Assembly: GCA_015654835.1 (NCBI GenBank)
Contig: JAATGG010000205.1
Location: 1 to 64,000 of the forward strand
Origin: Terriglobales bacterium
Lineage (GTDB): Bacteria > Acidobacteriota > Terriglobia > Terriglobales > Acidobacteriaceae
Reading direction: 5' to 3'
DNA: 64,000 bases
A program made the position numbers and the translations under genes. The notes under the pieces are model-generated. The model searched no databases. It worked only from the letters and a program-made list of their open reading frames with translations, and was not told where the DNA came from. Shown one piece after another: positions 9,251 to 19,346 of the stretch. Every line of letters starts with the position of its first letter. The first letter of the stretch is position 1.

Positions 9251-11529
9251 CGAGCACCATCCCTTTTGCTTTTGCTGGATCATGGGACAGACCCACGCCG
9301 TCAGGAAAGACCAGTTCACCCGGACGGGTCTCCAGCAGTTTCCGAACCGCTGCCAGACGAACCTGAGCATGATGTAACTGGTTGTCCAATCCTACGCCGG
9401 CCGATATGCGTTTCTCAAGTGGCCGTGCCGCCGCCTGCAATTCGCTTGAGTTGCCCTCACCAACAGGCGACGGCACCGGAAGCAGCGATTGTCTCCCCGC
9501 GAGGAGGTTGGCTTTGCGTGCTTCAATCGTTCGCACCGCTGCACCAAGACGCGCCTCCAACTGAACGAGGTTATTCCGCGTCTGCGCAAGATCGGTTGCA
9601 GACAAATGCTTGCTGTATCCGTTTGAATGCATCAACGATGGGGCCACGCGCCTTTCCGGACTTGATCAGTCGTGCTATGGTCGCCGACTTCTCCCCCAGC
9701 CGGGCTTCAACTTCTGGCTTCAGCTCGATCTGCTCCAGTTCTTCGGCAAGGCTCCGGTGGTCATATTCATAGCTCTGGGCCACCTTGCGACGGTTGAACC
9801 GCTTGGTGATGATGGTGTCAGCGATACCAAGCCGGAACAGCTCCGTGTTTTGCAGATGCCGCAGGCTATGTGGCCGAAGCGTCATTTGTCGATCTTCATC
9901 GTTCTGTCCATACACGGAGAAGAGTGTCTGGTCTTTTCCAGCGGAAAGAAAGTGTGTGGTCATCTGCCTATCCATCCGCCCAACGGCGCAGTATCGCGTG
10001 ACGTCGCATAACCCTTCATTCCGACCTTCGCTCAGCGCACGCTTCGGCATAAGGAAGAGTAATTCCCAAGCGGATAGCTCACCATTTGACAACCGTATCG
10101 GCGTACGATCAGACTGCTTTGTCAAGACCGCATTCTTGAGATATGCTTCGATCTCATCTACCCGAAGATAGATCTCCGACCACGTTCTCCTGCCTTCCAG
10201 GTTGTCGTCCAGACAAGCGCCATTCGCCTTGCGGAGCGGTACTCCCTTGAGCCTGCGAAAGTACAAATAGGTAGCTATCTCCAACACCTTTCCATCACGA
10301 ATGGCTTTCATTTGGTCAGCACGGAGGTCATCAAATACCGCCGGATTGAAATCGCGCTGATATGCCTCCACATACTTGCGACGGTATTCTACTGGAAGAC
10401 CTACGATGAACGGATTGCCTGTGAGATAGGTATAGATCTCTGCGGCGCGGACCAACTCACTCTTCTCAAACTGCGTTAGAATCCGGCCCGTTTCCAATTG
10501 ACGCCGCAGCGTATTGCGTAGTGGCTCTGTAGCGGCTACGACCTGATCCAGGGTGCTCTCAAGAACCGCCTCGAACACCGCCGGGACATGTTGCACCGTT
10601 TCAAAAAGGGCAATGCCATCTTTGCCCTGAACCCTCTGCTTCTCTGCGAAATGCCGCAGCATAAGAGAGCGAGAGACCCCACCTGATTGGCCTGCCGGTT
10701 GATCATGGACATCGAAGTATTCGCGAACTCGCTTCCAATCCGCGGGGAGAAGGGCGCATTCGCCGTCTCGAAGCCCAGTCAGAATCAGGGTCTTTGCTTG
10801 CGCAAACCGCAGCAAATCAAGAAAGCTTTTTGGCGTTTCAGTAAAGACGATCCGCACCAACTCCCAGAAGGCACGGCGTTCTGGCAACTTTTCCGAGTGC
10901 TTCCGTTCCTCCAGATCGGATCGAAGATCGTCCACGGACTTAACGAACTTCGAAGTTCTGATATGAACCTTCTTGTCGCGCTCCAGCAATGGCGAGAGCG
11001 GGCCGTTATCCATCAAGTGATTGGGGTCGAGAATGCTCCTGACGACGCCGAAGATCAAATCAGCAAGCTTTCCGGATGCCTGAACTTTCCTTGCCATCTC
11101 GATGGAAAAAGCGACATCATCAACGGTGAGAAGAGATGGATCTGTGCTGGATGCGCATGTCGCTAATACACGCAGAGGGCGTGCCACATTACAGACCACA
11201 TGAGAGCAAGTATTCTTCCGCACGAAGAGCTGATCTATGACCACAGCCTTGATCAGGTCCTGCCAGCCGCGCGAAAGCGGTTTCTTAGTGTAATTGCGCA
11301 CTGGACCGGCAGGCGGCTCCGCTGTAAGAATCTCTACCGTATTCCGGTCCGTCCCGAAGTCGTTGAGCCAATCCGTTGGCGGCGGCGATGCCTTGGCCAT
11401 CAGTGACAAGTTCCACCCCATGCCCTTGGGCGCAACTCCGTCTGGACCAAGCTGCACGTCCCAGGCTACGCCACGCTGCTCTGCAATGGCCTTGGCATCC
11501 CGGACATAGGCTTCAAGATTCAAGTTCAT
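9237..11529 (-). pseudogene. GinC-like tyrosine recombinase (TnpB-like), split: main ORF 9571-11529, C-terminal remnant 9237-9610 in another frame
   Basis: LRPHSLRHLQNTELFRLGIADTIITKRFNRRKVAQSYEYDHRS catalytic end; remnant KHLSATDLAQTRNNLVQLEARLG...RLAAVRKLLETRPGELVFPDG resumes in a shifted frame. Confidence 0.65.
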
Positions 11530-12995
11530 GTGGCTTCTCTCCGAGTTCACTGAGAACTGCCTGGACATTGCAGATCGTGCGTTCAAGCTGCAATGCAGGC
11601 GAGCCACGTTCAGCATGAGACGATGTGTAGAAGAACTTCATGACCCCACGCAGGTCCTCCAGAACCTCTTTGTGAATGGCCTCAATAGCAACTGGCATGA
11701 AACGGCTGCACCCGTAGCAGGACATGATCGGATTGAATGGGCAACTTGGCTGCCCGGATGAACAGCCACCGATACCGGCGATTGGAATACCGTGCGGCAC
11801 ACCGCCGATCTGCTGGTCGCCCTTCAACTCCGCCAGCTCTTCCGGAGTGATGAAACGACCATGAGCAATCTTCATCACGGTCTGATAGGTTTTGGAAATT
11901 CCAAGCGCCTGGTTGATCCTCGCTCCTTGCGCCGGAGTCGAATTGAAATAGATTAGTCCTGTGTTCAGATCGGAGTGCCCCGCTTGCACCCGCATCAACC
12001 AACCGCTGAGCGGCAGTATGGCGCATTTCTGTAACAGTTCTTTGCCGTCCCAATATCGACGATGTCAAGTTAGCTAACTGGACTGAAATCTGGCGAGGTG
12101 TGCGCTTGAACACATGATCTGAACCTGCTAGGCCACTTTGCTGCGCACGCTCGAATAGTTTCACAAATAGAGCGCCCCAATCGCGTTTCACTCGGCGGAC
12201 CATCGGAAACACTTTCTTCGCGGATCGCTGTTTGATCATCGTGAAGGTTGCATGGACAGCGGGGTATTGGTCGATACCGTCCTTCCATATCCGGATATTC
12301 CGCATCTCCAGCTTTGCAATCTGTTTGGCTCGTAGCCCGTACTGGTAAGAACACACCAAGGCGCATACTTGTTCAAGTTCATCATCCGTAACTAACGATG
12401 CATTCTCTCTAATCCGAACGCACACATCAATGATGTACTCAACGATTGCAGCCTCCTCCTCAACCGTCAGGAAGACATCACCTACCCGGACACTTGCATA
12501 CTTATCCACCTTCGGAAGAGGCAGTTGGGAAACTAAATCGAGACAATGTGAATTCCATTTTCCTATGCTATTTGCGCAGAGAAACGAAAGAAGGTTCTTC
12601 ATAGGGCTATAGACTGCATCAGGCAACGCACTGGCGAGGCATACATTCCAAGCGGACCTGAGATCTACAATCTCGCAGGTCACGAGTTCTAGAATCTGGT
12701 CGAGCGAAACAGTAGTGAGTCTGCGAAAGTAATATTCCGTTGTAACCGGTGCGAAGGTGCTTAGCAGATCAGCGCACCAAACCTTCATGAGGGGGCGAAT
12801 CAGGCTCGAATAATCGCTAAAATCGAGCACCACCATTCGGCCATCAACCGATAGACGCCACTGGTCAGAATGGCTGGGCTTTGCTATCTGCTCATACGAG
12901 TCAGAAAAGTCATCGTAGTAGCTTATTACTTCCGGAAGTGGCGGGATATTGGGCAAAGGTCCCGGAGCCTGCGCTAACCTTGATGGTTCCGTCAT
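11513..12995 (-). pseudogene. GinB-like tyrosine recombinase, interrupted by a frameshift near 11978-11990
   Basis: ...EMRHTAAQRLVDAGAS in one frame; VQAGHSDLNTGLIYFNSTPAQGARINQALG... in another; start overlaps ginA stop (ATGA). Confidence 0.75.
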
Positions 12996-14206
12996 TTCGA
13001 CCTCGCCGGCAAGGATTGAAGAATCGCTATTCGTTCGTCAAAATCGTTCATCCATACGGAGGATAGTCGCTCTTCAAACACGGCTCGCGCATACCGCGAC
13101 GGCATCTCGGATTCCCTGGACCAACCGAACAAAGAACGCAAACGTTGCAAAGCATCCTCCATCTCGACTCCTTTCGACAGCATCTGATTAAGCCGTACAA
13201 CAGCGCAGGTGTGTCTCATCGCATGGGCCGTGACGGAGTTACTGCCTGTATGATCATGAAGGATTTTCCGCAAACTGGCGGGAAGGGAATCGGTCACCTT
13301 CTGAAATGTCTTCGAAACAGCCTCAACTGACAGTGGTACTCCTTTCTGCGAATTCAAAAGAAAAGAATGGTCTGCTCTGCCTCTGTAATTTGAGCAATAT
13401 TCTTGGACCATCTGCGCAAGCATACGGCTCACCGGAATCTGTCGAACAGAACTTGAGTTCTTAATGCTTGGCCGCGAATAACGTGGATCGTCCTCGTATT
13501 CGTTGTACTTGATTGACATCCAAAACCGCTCTTTTCCCTGGTTCCGATCAAAGCCACTCTTGATCACATCGATCGGCAGCACTAGGACTTCACCACGTCG
13601 AAGTCCTTGATGAAGTAACAGGACAAAGAGGGTGTAAACACGCCACCGCGAGGCCATGTTCTGAAAAGGGTTCGATTTCGATTCTGGGTCCAGGACTTCG
13701 TAAAGGTGCTCAACGACCTCTGCGGGAAGCGAGCGGATAGACTCCGGGCGGCGCCGTCTTCCAATGTGCAGTTTTCCATGAAGTAGATCGAATCGTGCAA
13801 AGCGTCCAAACAGTTCATCCTGGCCTATGCGATTCAGAGAGTTTCTCGATAGCCGCTGCAACAGTTCTGAGACGAACTGGATCGCTACCTGCCATCGCTC
13901 TTCACTTGCTGGCGTAATCCTGGGCCCATTCCGGATGGACATGAAATATCCTTCGAGAGCATCACCAAGAATCTCCGCGTCAAAATCAGCAATCGCGTTG
14001 TCCAGGGTCCCCAGACCGAGGTGAGCGTCAGCATATTGATAAAAGCTCTCCAAGTGGCTTAGCTTTTTGCCGACTGTCGAGAGCGCATGGTCGGCGGGAA
14101 GGAAAGAAGCCCATACTGTCGCCCAATATCTTGGAATCCCGACGCCATCGACGAGCGCCGGCCCCCGAAGCGCTGGAATTGCGAGAGTGCGGAAATTGGC
14201 AAGCAT
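12992..14206 (-). CDS. GinA-like tyrosine recombinase (intact)
   Basis: QGLRRGEVL, TAHAMRHTCAVVRLNQ, FGWSRESEMPSRYARAVFE contain the R...RHxxx...W...Y catalytic set. Confidence 0.8.
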   Translation of the reverse strand: MLANFRTLAIPALRGPALVDGVGIPRYWATVWASFLPADHALSTVGKKLSHLESFYQYADAHLGLGTLDNAIADFDAEILGDALEGYFMSIRNGPRITPASEERWQVAIQFVSELLQRLSRNSLNRIGQDELFGRFARFDLLHGKLHIGRRRRPESIRSLPAEVVEHLYEVLDPESKSNPFQNMASRWRVYTLFVLLLHQGLRRGEVLVLPIDVIKSGFDRNQGKERFWMSIKYNEYEDDPRYSRPSIKNSSSVRQIPVSRMLAQMVQEYCSNYRGRADHSFLLNSQKGVPLSVEAVSKTFQKVTDSLPASLRKILHDHTGSNSVTAHAMRHTCAVVRLNQMLSKGVEMEDALQRLRSLFGWSRESEMPSRYARAVFEERLSSVWMNDFDERIAILQSLPARSK

Positions 14207-14378
14207 GTCACCTCGATCAAAATCGGGTACTCATCTGGACAAGGCTGTGATTGAAATGTGTTATTAATGTAGGCGAATAGACAGCGAACGTCAAGGTTGG
14301 CTTCATCCAGTTCGACCCCGCTGGACTCTGCGAGAGTTCGATAATGGTTGGACCTCCAGAGAAAGAGAGTTGCCTCCC

Positions 14379-14934
14379 ATGGAAATTAAACATTCCAATT
14401 GGTTTGCGGCAGGTCCAGAGGTTCAGCACGCTCTATTATTGTTGTCCGATGGTGCATTTAGGCTGTTCTTCTACATTTGCCTGAATGCAAGCCGAAGTAC
14501 CGGACGGCTTTCAATGAGCTACTTCGATCTGGCAAACGGGCTGGGAAGGAGCCGGCGTTCAATCGCTTCGCATTTTGACGAACTGCGGCGGCAAGGCATT
14601 TGTCGCATGCATCCGGCGGTTAACCAGCACCAGCGCACCGAGATTGAGGTGTGCGATGAGTTCTGGCCGTATACCAGAGAGCTCTCATGCGCTCGGCTGC
14701 TGCCGAAAATACGTAAGTCTTCTGAACGGAACCGACAGTGGCCCGATCTTCAGCATTGCGTATTTCCGGGATGTCATTGAGGAGGTACAGGATCCCGAGA
14801 CCCAATCCGGGTACTGGGATTACATCACACCGGAGCTGGAGCATCTGGAAAAGAAATGGATCGAGGAACAAGCTAAAGTTGCCGGTGCAAATACTGCATC
14901 GACAAGCCGACCGAAAAGCGCGGAGACGAGATGA
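14379..14934 (+). pseudogene. Winged-helix/HTH protein, frameshifted/internally deleted near 14680-14705
   Basis: MEIKHSNWFAAGPEVQHALLLLSDGAFRLFFYICLNAS...LGRSRRSIASHFDELRRQGIC...DEFWPY (frame 3) continues as CRKYVSLLNGTDSGPIFSIAYFRDVIEEVQ...YWDYITPELEHLEKKW (frame 1). Confidence 0.6.
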
Positions 14935-15127
14935 TGCTCTTAATTCCCACCACCTCTTCAATAGCCATTCCGTTGCATGGTAAAGGGTCGTTTTAGAGAC
15001 CTAAATGCAACACTGGGAAAAGGACCTCCGTGTCCGATAACGGATATTCTGTATAGTTAATGCCGATCATTTACTTTGCTAAGATAGGCCCTTGCTTATG
15101 CGGCCCCAGTTGATAGGAGTTCTGAGG

Positions 15128-15910
15128 ATGAAGCTTCCCCGCAGCGCTGAATGGACCTGGCCGGTTCTTGTGGTTTACACGTTGTTTCAGATGTGGGCTG
15201 CACATGCCTGCGTCTTTTTTGCCCACGAATATGCGCATTCCTTCACCGCTTGGCTGCTGGGCTGGAAGAGTAATCCCCTGGCGTTGTACTTTCCCCGCCC
15301 GACGCCGGTCGTATTCCTGATCCAGTTGGGGATTAACCAGAATGTCGATGAAGGGCCGATCTTCGCAAGTGGACACGGGGCTGATGCGGCGATGATTGGA
15401 GCCGCCGGCGCGCTAATTGGCAATGCTCTGATTACCTATACGCTGAGCCGCTGGGGATATTCCAAGGCGAAGCAAATCGGGTCTCGCGGCTGGGGGATGT
15501 TTGCCTACTGGGCCACTGTAGCCAGCGTGGGCAATTTTCTCGATTATGTGCCGATACGAACCTTCACAACCGACGGAGACATGGGTTCGGTCCAACGAGG
15601 TTTTGGCTGGTCGCCATGGACGATTCTGGTTGTGCTGGGGATTCCTACCTTGCTGGCGCTTGTCTACTTCTTGCTGCGGATCGAGCCAGCTACCTTGGCG
15701 TGGCTTTTCCCGCAGTCGGCCGGAAAGCGATCGGTCCTCGCAATCCTGACTGCCTTCGCGATCTTCGGCTTCTATGGTGCTGCCGGTCTGCTTGAGGGCG
15801 GGCCAATCTCCCACAAGCTTTCCGTCCTCTCCGTCTGCATCGGTTTCCCGGTCATGGCAGCTTTGGGAGCCGTGCTTGTGCAGCGTGAGGCAGCCTCCTC
15901 GTCCGTTTGA
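15128..15910 (+). CDS. Integral membrane protein with HEYAH (HExxH) motif, putative M50-like metalloprotease
   Basis: CVFFAHEYAHSFTAWLLGWKSNPL; multiple transmembrane segments. Confidence 0.6.
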   Translation: MKLPRSAEWTWPVLVVYTLFQMWAAHACVFFAHEYAHSFTAWLLGWKSNPLALYFPRPTPVVFLIQLGINQNVDEGPIFASGHGADAAMIGAAGALIGNALITYTLSRWGYSKAKQIGSRGWGMFAYWATVASVGNFLDYVPIRTFTTDGDMGSVQRGFGWSPWTILVVLGIPTLLALVYFLLRIEPATLAWLFPQSAGKRSVLAILTAFAIFGFYGAAGLLEGGPISHKLSVLSVCIGFPVMAALGAVLVQREAASSSV

Positions 15911-16026
15911 TAGGAGAGTGCGCAGGCGGCCTGAGCCGATGCGCGGACAGTAGAATTGAGGGTAGCCGGCCGCAGAGCTTTTTAGGACCGGCCAGGATGA
16001 ATTCTGCGGGAGTGTCGAGGGAAACT

Positions 16027-17283
16027 ATGGACGGAGTTGCGGCGAGGACTGAAGAACGGACGCACGAACAAAAACTGGATCGGCTTGCAGAAGTCGCGAT
16101 CAAGGTCGGGCTTGGCCTGCGGGCCGGCCAGGAACTGGTGATGACGGCTTCGCTGGACGCGGTGCCGCTGGCGCGCCGCATCACGGAGCAGGCCTACCGG
16201 GCGGGCGCTTCCCTTGTCACCACTTTTTATAGCGACGATGAAGCGGCGCTGATGCGCTACCATTTCGCTCCCGACGAGTGCTTCGACCACGCGGCGAAGT
16301 GGTTATACGACGGGATGGCATCGGCCTTCAAGAGCGGCGCGGCGCGGCTGGCCATTACGGGTGGAAATCCGACTCTGCTCTCGAACGAGGATGCCGACAA
16401 GGTGGGGCGCGCGAATCGTGCGGTGTCCCGCGCCTATCGCCCGGCTCTGGAACTGATTACGCGGCATGAAATCAACTGGACCATCGTGGCGAGTGCAACG
16501 CCGGCGTGGGCGGCGGCCATGTTTCCCGAAGATACCCCGGAGGTGGCGCTGGCGAAGCTGTGGGAGGCGATTTTCAAGACGACCCGCATCGACCGCGAAG
16601 ATCCGGTTGCCGCATGGAAGACGCACGATGCCGAGTTGCAAAAACGGGCTGCGCGCTTGAACGAAAAACGCTATGCGGCGCTGCTCTATCGCGGCCCCGG
16701 CACCGATTTTCGCCTTGGGCTGGCCGATGACCATCTTTGGCTGGGCGGCGGAACCACGGCGGGCAACGGGCTCTATTGCATTCCCAATATGCCGACCGAA
16801 GAGGTATTCACCACGCCCCACAAGGACCGCGCGGACGGCACGGTGACGGCTACCAAGCCGCTTTCGCATCAAGGAACGATGATCGAAGGGATCCAGGTGC
16901 GTTTTGAAAAAGGACGCATCGTGGAAGCCCGGGCGAGCCGGGGCCAGGAGGTGCTGCAAAAACTCATCGATACCGATGAAGGAGCGCGGCACTTGGGGGA
17001 GGTGGCGCTGGTGCCCCACTCTTCGCCCATCGCCCACAGCGGAATGCTCTTTCTGAATACGCTGTTCGATGAGAATGCCGCGTCGCATATCGCGCTCGGG
17101 CAAGCCTATTCCTCCTGCTTGCGCGAGGGAGACAAACTCACGCCGGAGCAACTTGCGGCAAAGGGCGCGAACGACAGCCTTATTCACGTGGATTGGATGA
17201 TCGGATCGGACAAACTGGATATCGACGGCATCACAGCCGGCAATGTCGCGGAACCGCTGATGCGGCAGGGAGAGTGGGTCTAG
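16027..17283 (+). CDS. Aminopeptidase, M29 family
   Basis: GLRAGQELVMTASLDAVPLARRITEQAYRAGASLVTTFYSDDEAAL; NMPTEEVFTTPHKDRADGTV; alternative start at 15997. Confidence 0.92.
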   Translation: MDGVAARTEERTHEQKLDRLAEVAIKVGLGLRAGQELVMTASLDAVPLARRITEQAYRAGASLVTTFYSDDEAALMRYHFAPDECFDHAAKWLYDGMASAFKSGAARLAITGGNPTLLSNEDADKVGRANRAVSRAYRPALELITRHEINWTIVASATPAWAAAMFPEDTPEVALAKLWEAIFKTTRIDREDPVAAWKTHDAELQKRAARLNEKRYAALLYRGPGTDFRLGLADDHLWLGGGTTAGNGLYCIPNMPTEEVFTTPHKDRADGTVTATKPLSHQGTMIEGIQVRFEKGRIVEARASRGQEVLQKLIDTDEGARHLGEVALVPHSSPIAHSGMLFLNTLFDENAASHIALGQAYSSCLREGDKLTPEQLAAKGANDSLIHVDWMIGSDKLDIDGITAGNVAEPLMRQGEWV

Positions 17284-17294
17284 AGCAATCAAGA

Positions 17295-17333
17295 CCTGCG
17301 CAGAGGCTCAAGTTGCTTGAGTCTCTGCGCAGG
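17295..17333. terminator. Long hairpin between convergent genes (18-bp arms, one mismatch, 3-nt loop)
   Basis: CCTGCGCAGAGGCTCAAG-TTG-CTTGAGTCTCTGCGCAGG. Confidence 0.65.
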
Positions 17334-17341
17334 CTGCCTGC

Positions 17342-17830
17342 TTACATCTTGTAGCGGCCAAGGTCTTCGTCGTTGAGGCCTTCGAGCCAACCGCGCAACT
17401 GCTCGGCTGTGGGGCCGTCGGGCGGACCCTGGGTGTTCAGTTTCGCCGATTGCATCACCTGTTCCGATACGTAGATCGGGCAGTCCGCGCGCAGGGCCAG
17501 GGCGATGGCGTCGGAGGGGCGGGCATCGACAGTCATGGGTTCTTCTCCCTGCCGAAGCCATAGGACAGCGAAGAAGGTGTCGTCTCTAAGTTCAGTGATC
17601 ACTACACGTTCCAACTGAGCATTCAAGTGATGGATCAGGTTTCTCGTGAGGTCGTGCGTCATCGGGCGCAGTGCGGCTGCCTTCTCAATTTCGGAGAAGA
17701 TGGCCTGCGCTTCAAAGATGCCCACCCAGATCGGCATCACGGTTTCCGATGCCACATCCTTGAGCACGACGATCGGCATGTTGGTGGCCGGGTCCATCAT
17801 CAACCCGCGTATCCGCACCTCGACATCCAT
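17342..17830 (-). CDS. Bifunctional nuclease family protein (DUF151)
   Basis: MDVEVRIRGLMMDPATNMPIVVLKDVASETVMPIWVGIFEAQAI; DARPSDAIALALRADCPIYV. Confidence 0.92.
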   Translation of the reverse strand: MDVEVRIRGLMMDPATNMPIVVLKDVASETVMPIWVGIFEAQAIFSEIEKAAALRPMTHDLTRNLIHHLNAQLERVVITELRDDTFFAVLWLRQGEEPMTVDARPSDAIALALRADCPIYVSEQVMQSAKLNTQGPPDGPTAEQLRGWLEGLNDEDLGRYKM

Positions 17831-17858
17831 GAGTTCCCTTTCCTGCGTCAACACTTGC

Positions 17859-19178
17859 TTAGATGGCTTCGCCAGCCAGACTGTTTGGATGCGTCGCCGT
17901 GATTCGTACCTGCCGGTAACTGCCGGGCGCGGGCGCGATGGGTTGCGCATCCGTGAAATTGACGGGCTTGTTCTGGCTGCTGCGGCCTGTCACCTGCCCC
18001 CGTGCCGGGTTGTGGCCTTCGACCATTACTTCCATGATTTCGCCCAAGTGCCTGGCGTAATTGACGCGTTGAATTTCGCGTTGACGGTCAAGCAACACTT
18101 TAAGCCGGGCGACCTTCTCCGCTTCCGGAATGGAATCGATCATGGTCAACGCCGGAGTGTTGGGCCGAGGCGAGTATTTGAATCCGAACACGCAATCGTA
18201 CTGCACCTGGGCGAGAAGGTCCATGGTTTGAATGAAGTCGTCCGGAGTTTCGCCGGGGAAGCCGACAATGATGTCGGTGGAGAGCGAGATGGCGCGATGG
18301 GCTGCCTTGATCCAGGCGATGCGTTCGAGATACCAGTCGCTTGTGTACTCGCGGGCCATCATCTTGAGGATGCGCGAAGAGCCCGACTGCACGGGCAGAT
18401 GGACGTGGTCGCAAAGCGTGGGCACGGCGTCGATGGCCTCGACGATGTCGCGGGTGAAGTCGCGGGGATGACTGGTGGTGAAACGGACGCGGCGGATACC
18501 CCCGACCTGGCCGACGGCGGCCAGCAATTCGGCGAAGCTCGACTTCCCTTCCGGATCGCGATAGCTGTTGACGTTCTGGCCGAGCAACTGGATTTCGGTA
18601 TAGCCGAGATCGGCGATGCGGCGGGCCTCGGCGAGGACGGAAGACGAACCGCGGCTGCGCTCTTTGCCGCGCGTGTAGGGGACCACGCAATAGGCGCAGA
18701 ACTTGTCGCATCCCTCAATGATGGTGATGTAGCCGCGATAGGGATTTTTGCGCGCGGTAAACTCGGTCTCGAAGGTTTCGTCGGTCTGACGGTCGTCAAG
18801 GCCGGTGATGTGGGTCTCGCCTGCCTCAAGGCGGGTGAGCATCTCGGGAAGCTTGCGGTAGGAGGCGGAGCCTGAAACGAGCGAAACGTATGGTGCCCGC
18901 TCGAAGATCTTTTCGCCCTCCTGCTGGGCGACGCAGCCCAAGACGCCGAAGCGCTTGCCGGCTTTGTGCAGCTTTTTGTAGTCGTTGAGGCGGTTGAAGA
19001 CCTTTTGCTCGGCTTTGTCGCGGATGGAGCAGGTGTTGTAGAGGATCAGGCCTGCTTCTTCTTCCGACTCGACCTGCCGATAGCCCTGCTGGCAGAGTGT
19101 GCCAATCACCTTTTCGGAGTCATGGGCATTCATCTGGCAGCCGAAGGTCTCAAGGTAGAAGGTTTTCTCGGTTGCCAT
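17859..19178 (-). CDS. miaB: tRNA-2-methylthio-N6-dimethylallyladenosine synthase
   Basis: FYLETFGCQMNAHDSEK; radical SAM motif EGCDKFCAYCVVPYTRGKERSR; TRAM domain. Confidence 0.96.
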   Translation of the reverse strand: MATEKTFYLETFGCQMNAHDSEKVIGTLCQQGYRQVESEEEAGLILYNTCSIRDKAEQKVFNRLNDYKKLHKAGKRFGVLGCVAQQEGEKIFERAPYVSLVSGSASYRKLPEMLTRLEAGETHITGLDDRQTDETFETEFTARKNPYRGYITIIEGCDKFCAYCVVPYTRGKERSRGSSSVLAEARRIADLGYTEIQLLGQNVNSYRDPEGKSSFAELLAAVGQVGGIRRVRFTTSHPRDFTRDIVEAIDAVPTLCDHVHLPVQSGSSRILKMMAREYTSDWYLERIAWIKAAHRAISLSTDIIVGFPGETPDDFIQTMDLLAQVQYDCVFGFKYSPRPNTPALTMIDSIPEAEKVARLKVLLDRQREIQRVNYARHLGEIMEVMVEGHNPARGQVTGRSSQNKPVNFTDAQPIAPAPGSYRQVRITATHPNSLAGEAI

Positions 19179-19346
19179 AGCAATCCCAAGTATAGCCCGG
19201 AGGGAAGCGGAACCGAAATCTCCGATGGCGGGCGGGCGTGGGAGATGTGGTATTTTTGACTTCCCTTCCTGCTCCGAAGTGATTTAATCTCACGCCACTG
19301 CCGCGAGCCGGAAAGAGGGGCGGAGAATACCGGAAGGAGGCTACGG

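Larger units (their letters stand above)
6700..14378 (-). mobile_element. GInt-like genomic island: ginABCD-type recombinase module + one cargo gene + AT-rich end (boundaries approximate)
   Basis: Three consecutive overlapping tyrosine recombinase genes plus a small coiled-coil gene on the minus strand, followed by cargo and an AT-rich tail; matches the described GInt tripartite layout. Confidence 0.7.

Noticed and set aside
8825-14206. Interpretation as a Tn554-type or RIT transposon
   Set aside because: Three recombinases plus a small coiled-coil protein, a cargo gene and an AT-rich end fit GInt organisation better, but the families are related, so this remains the main alternative.
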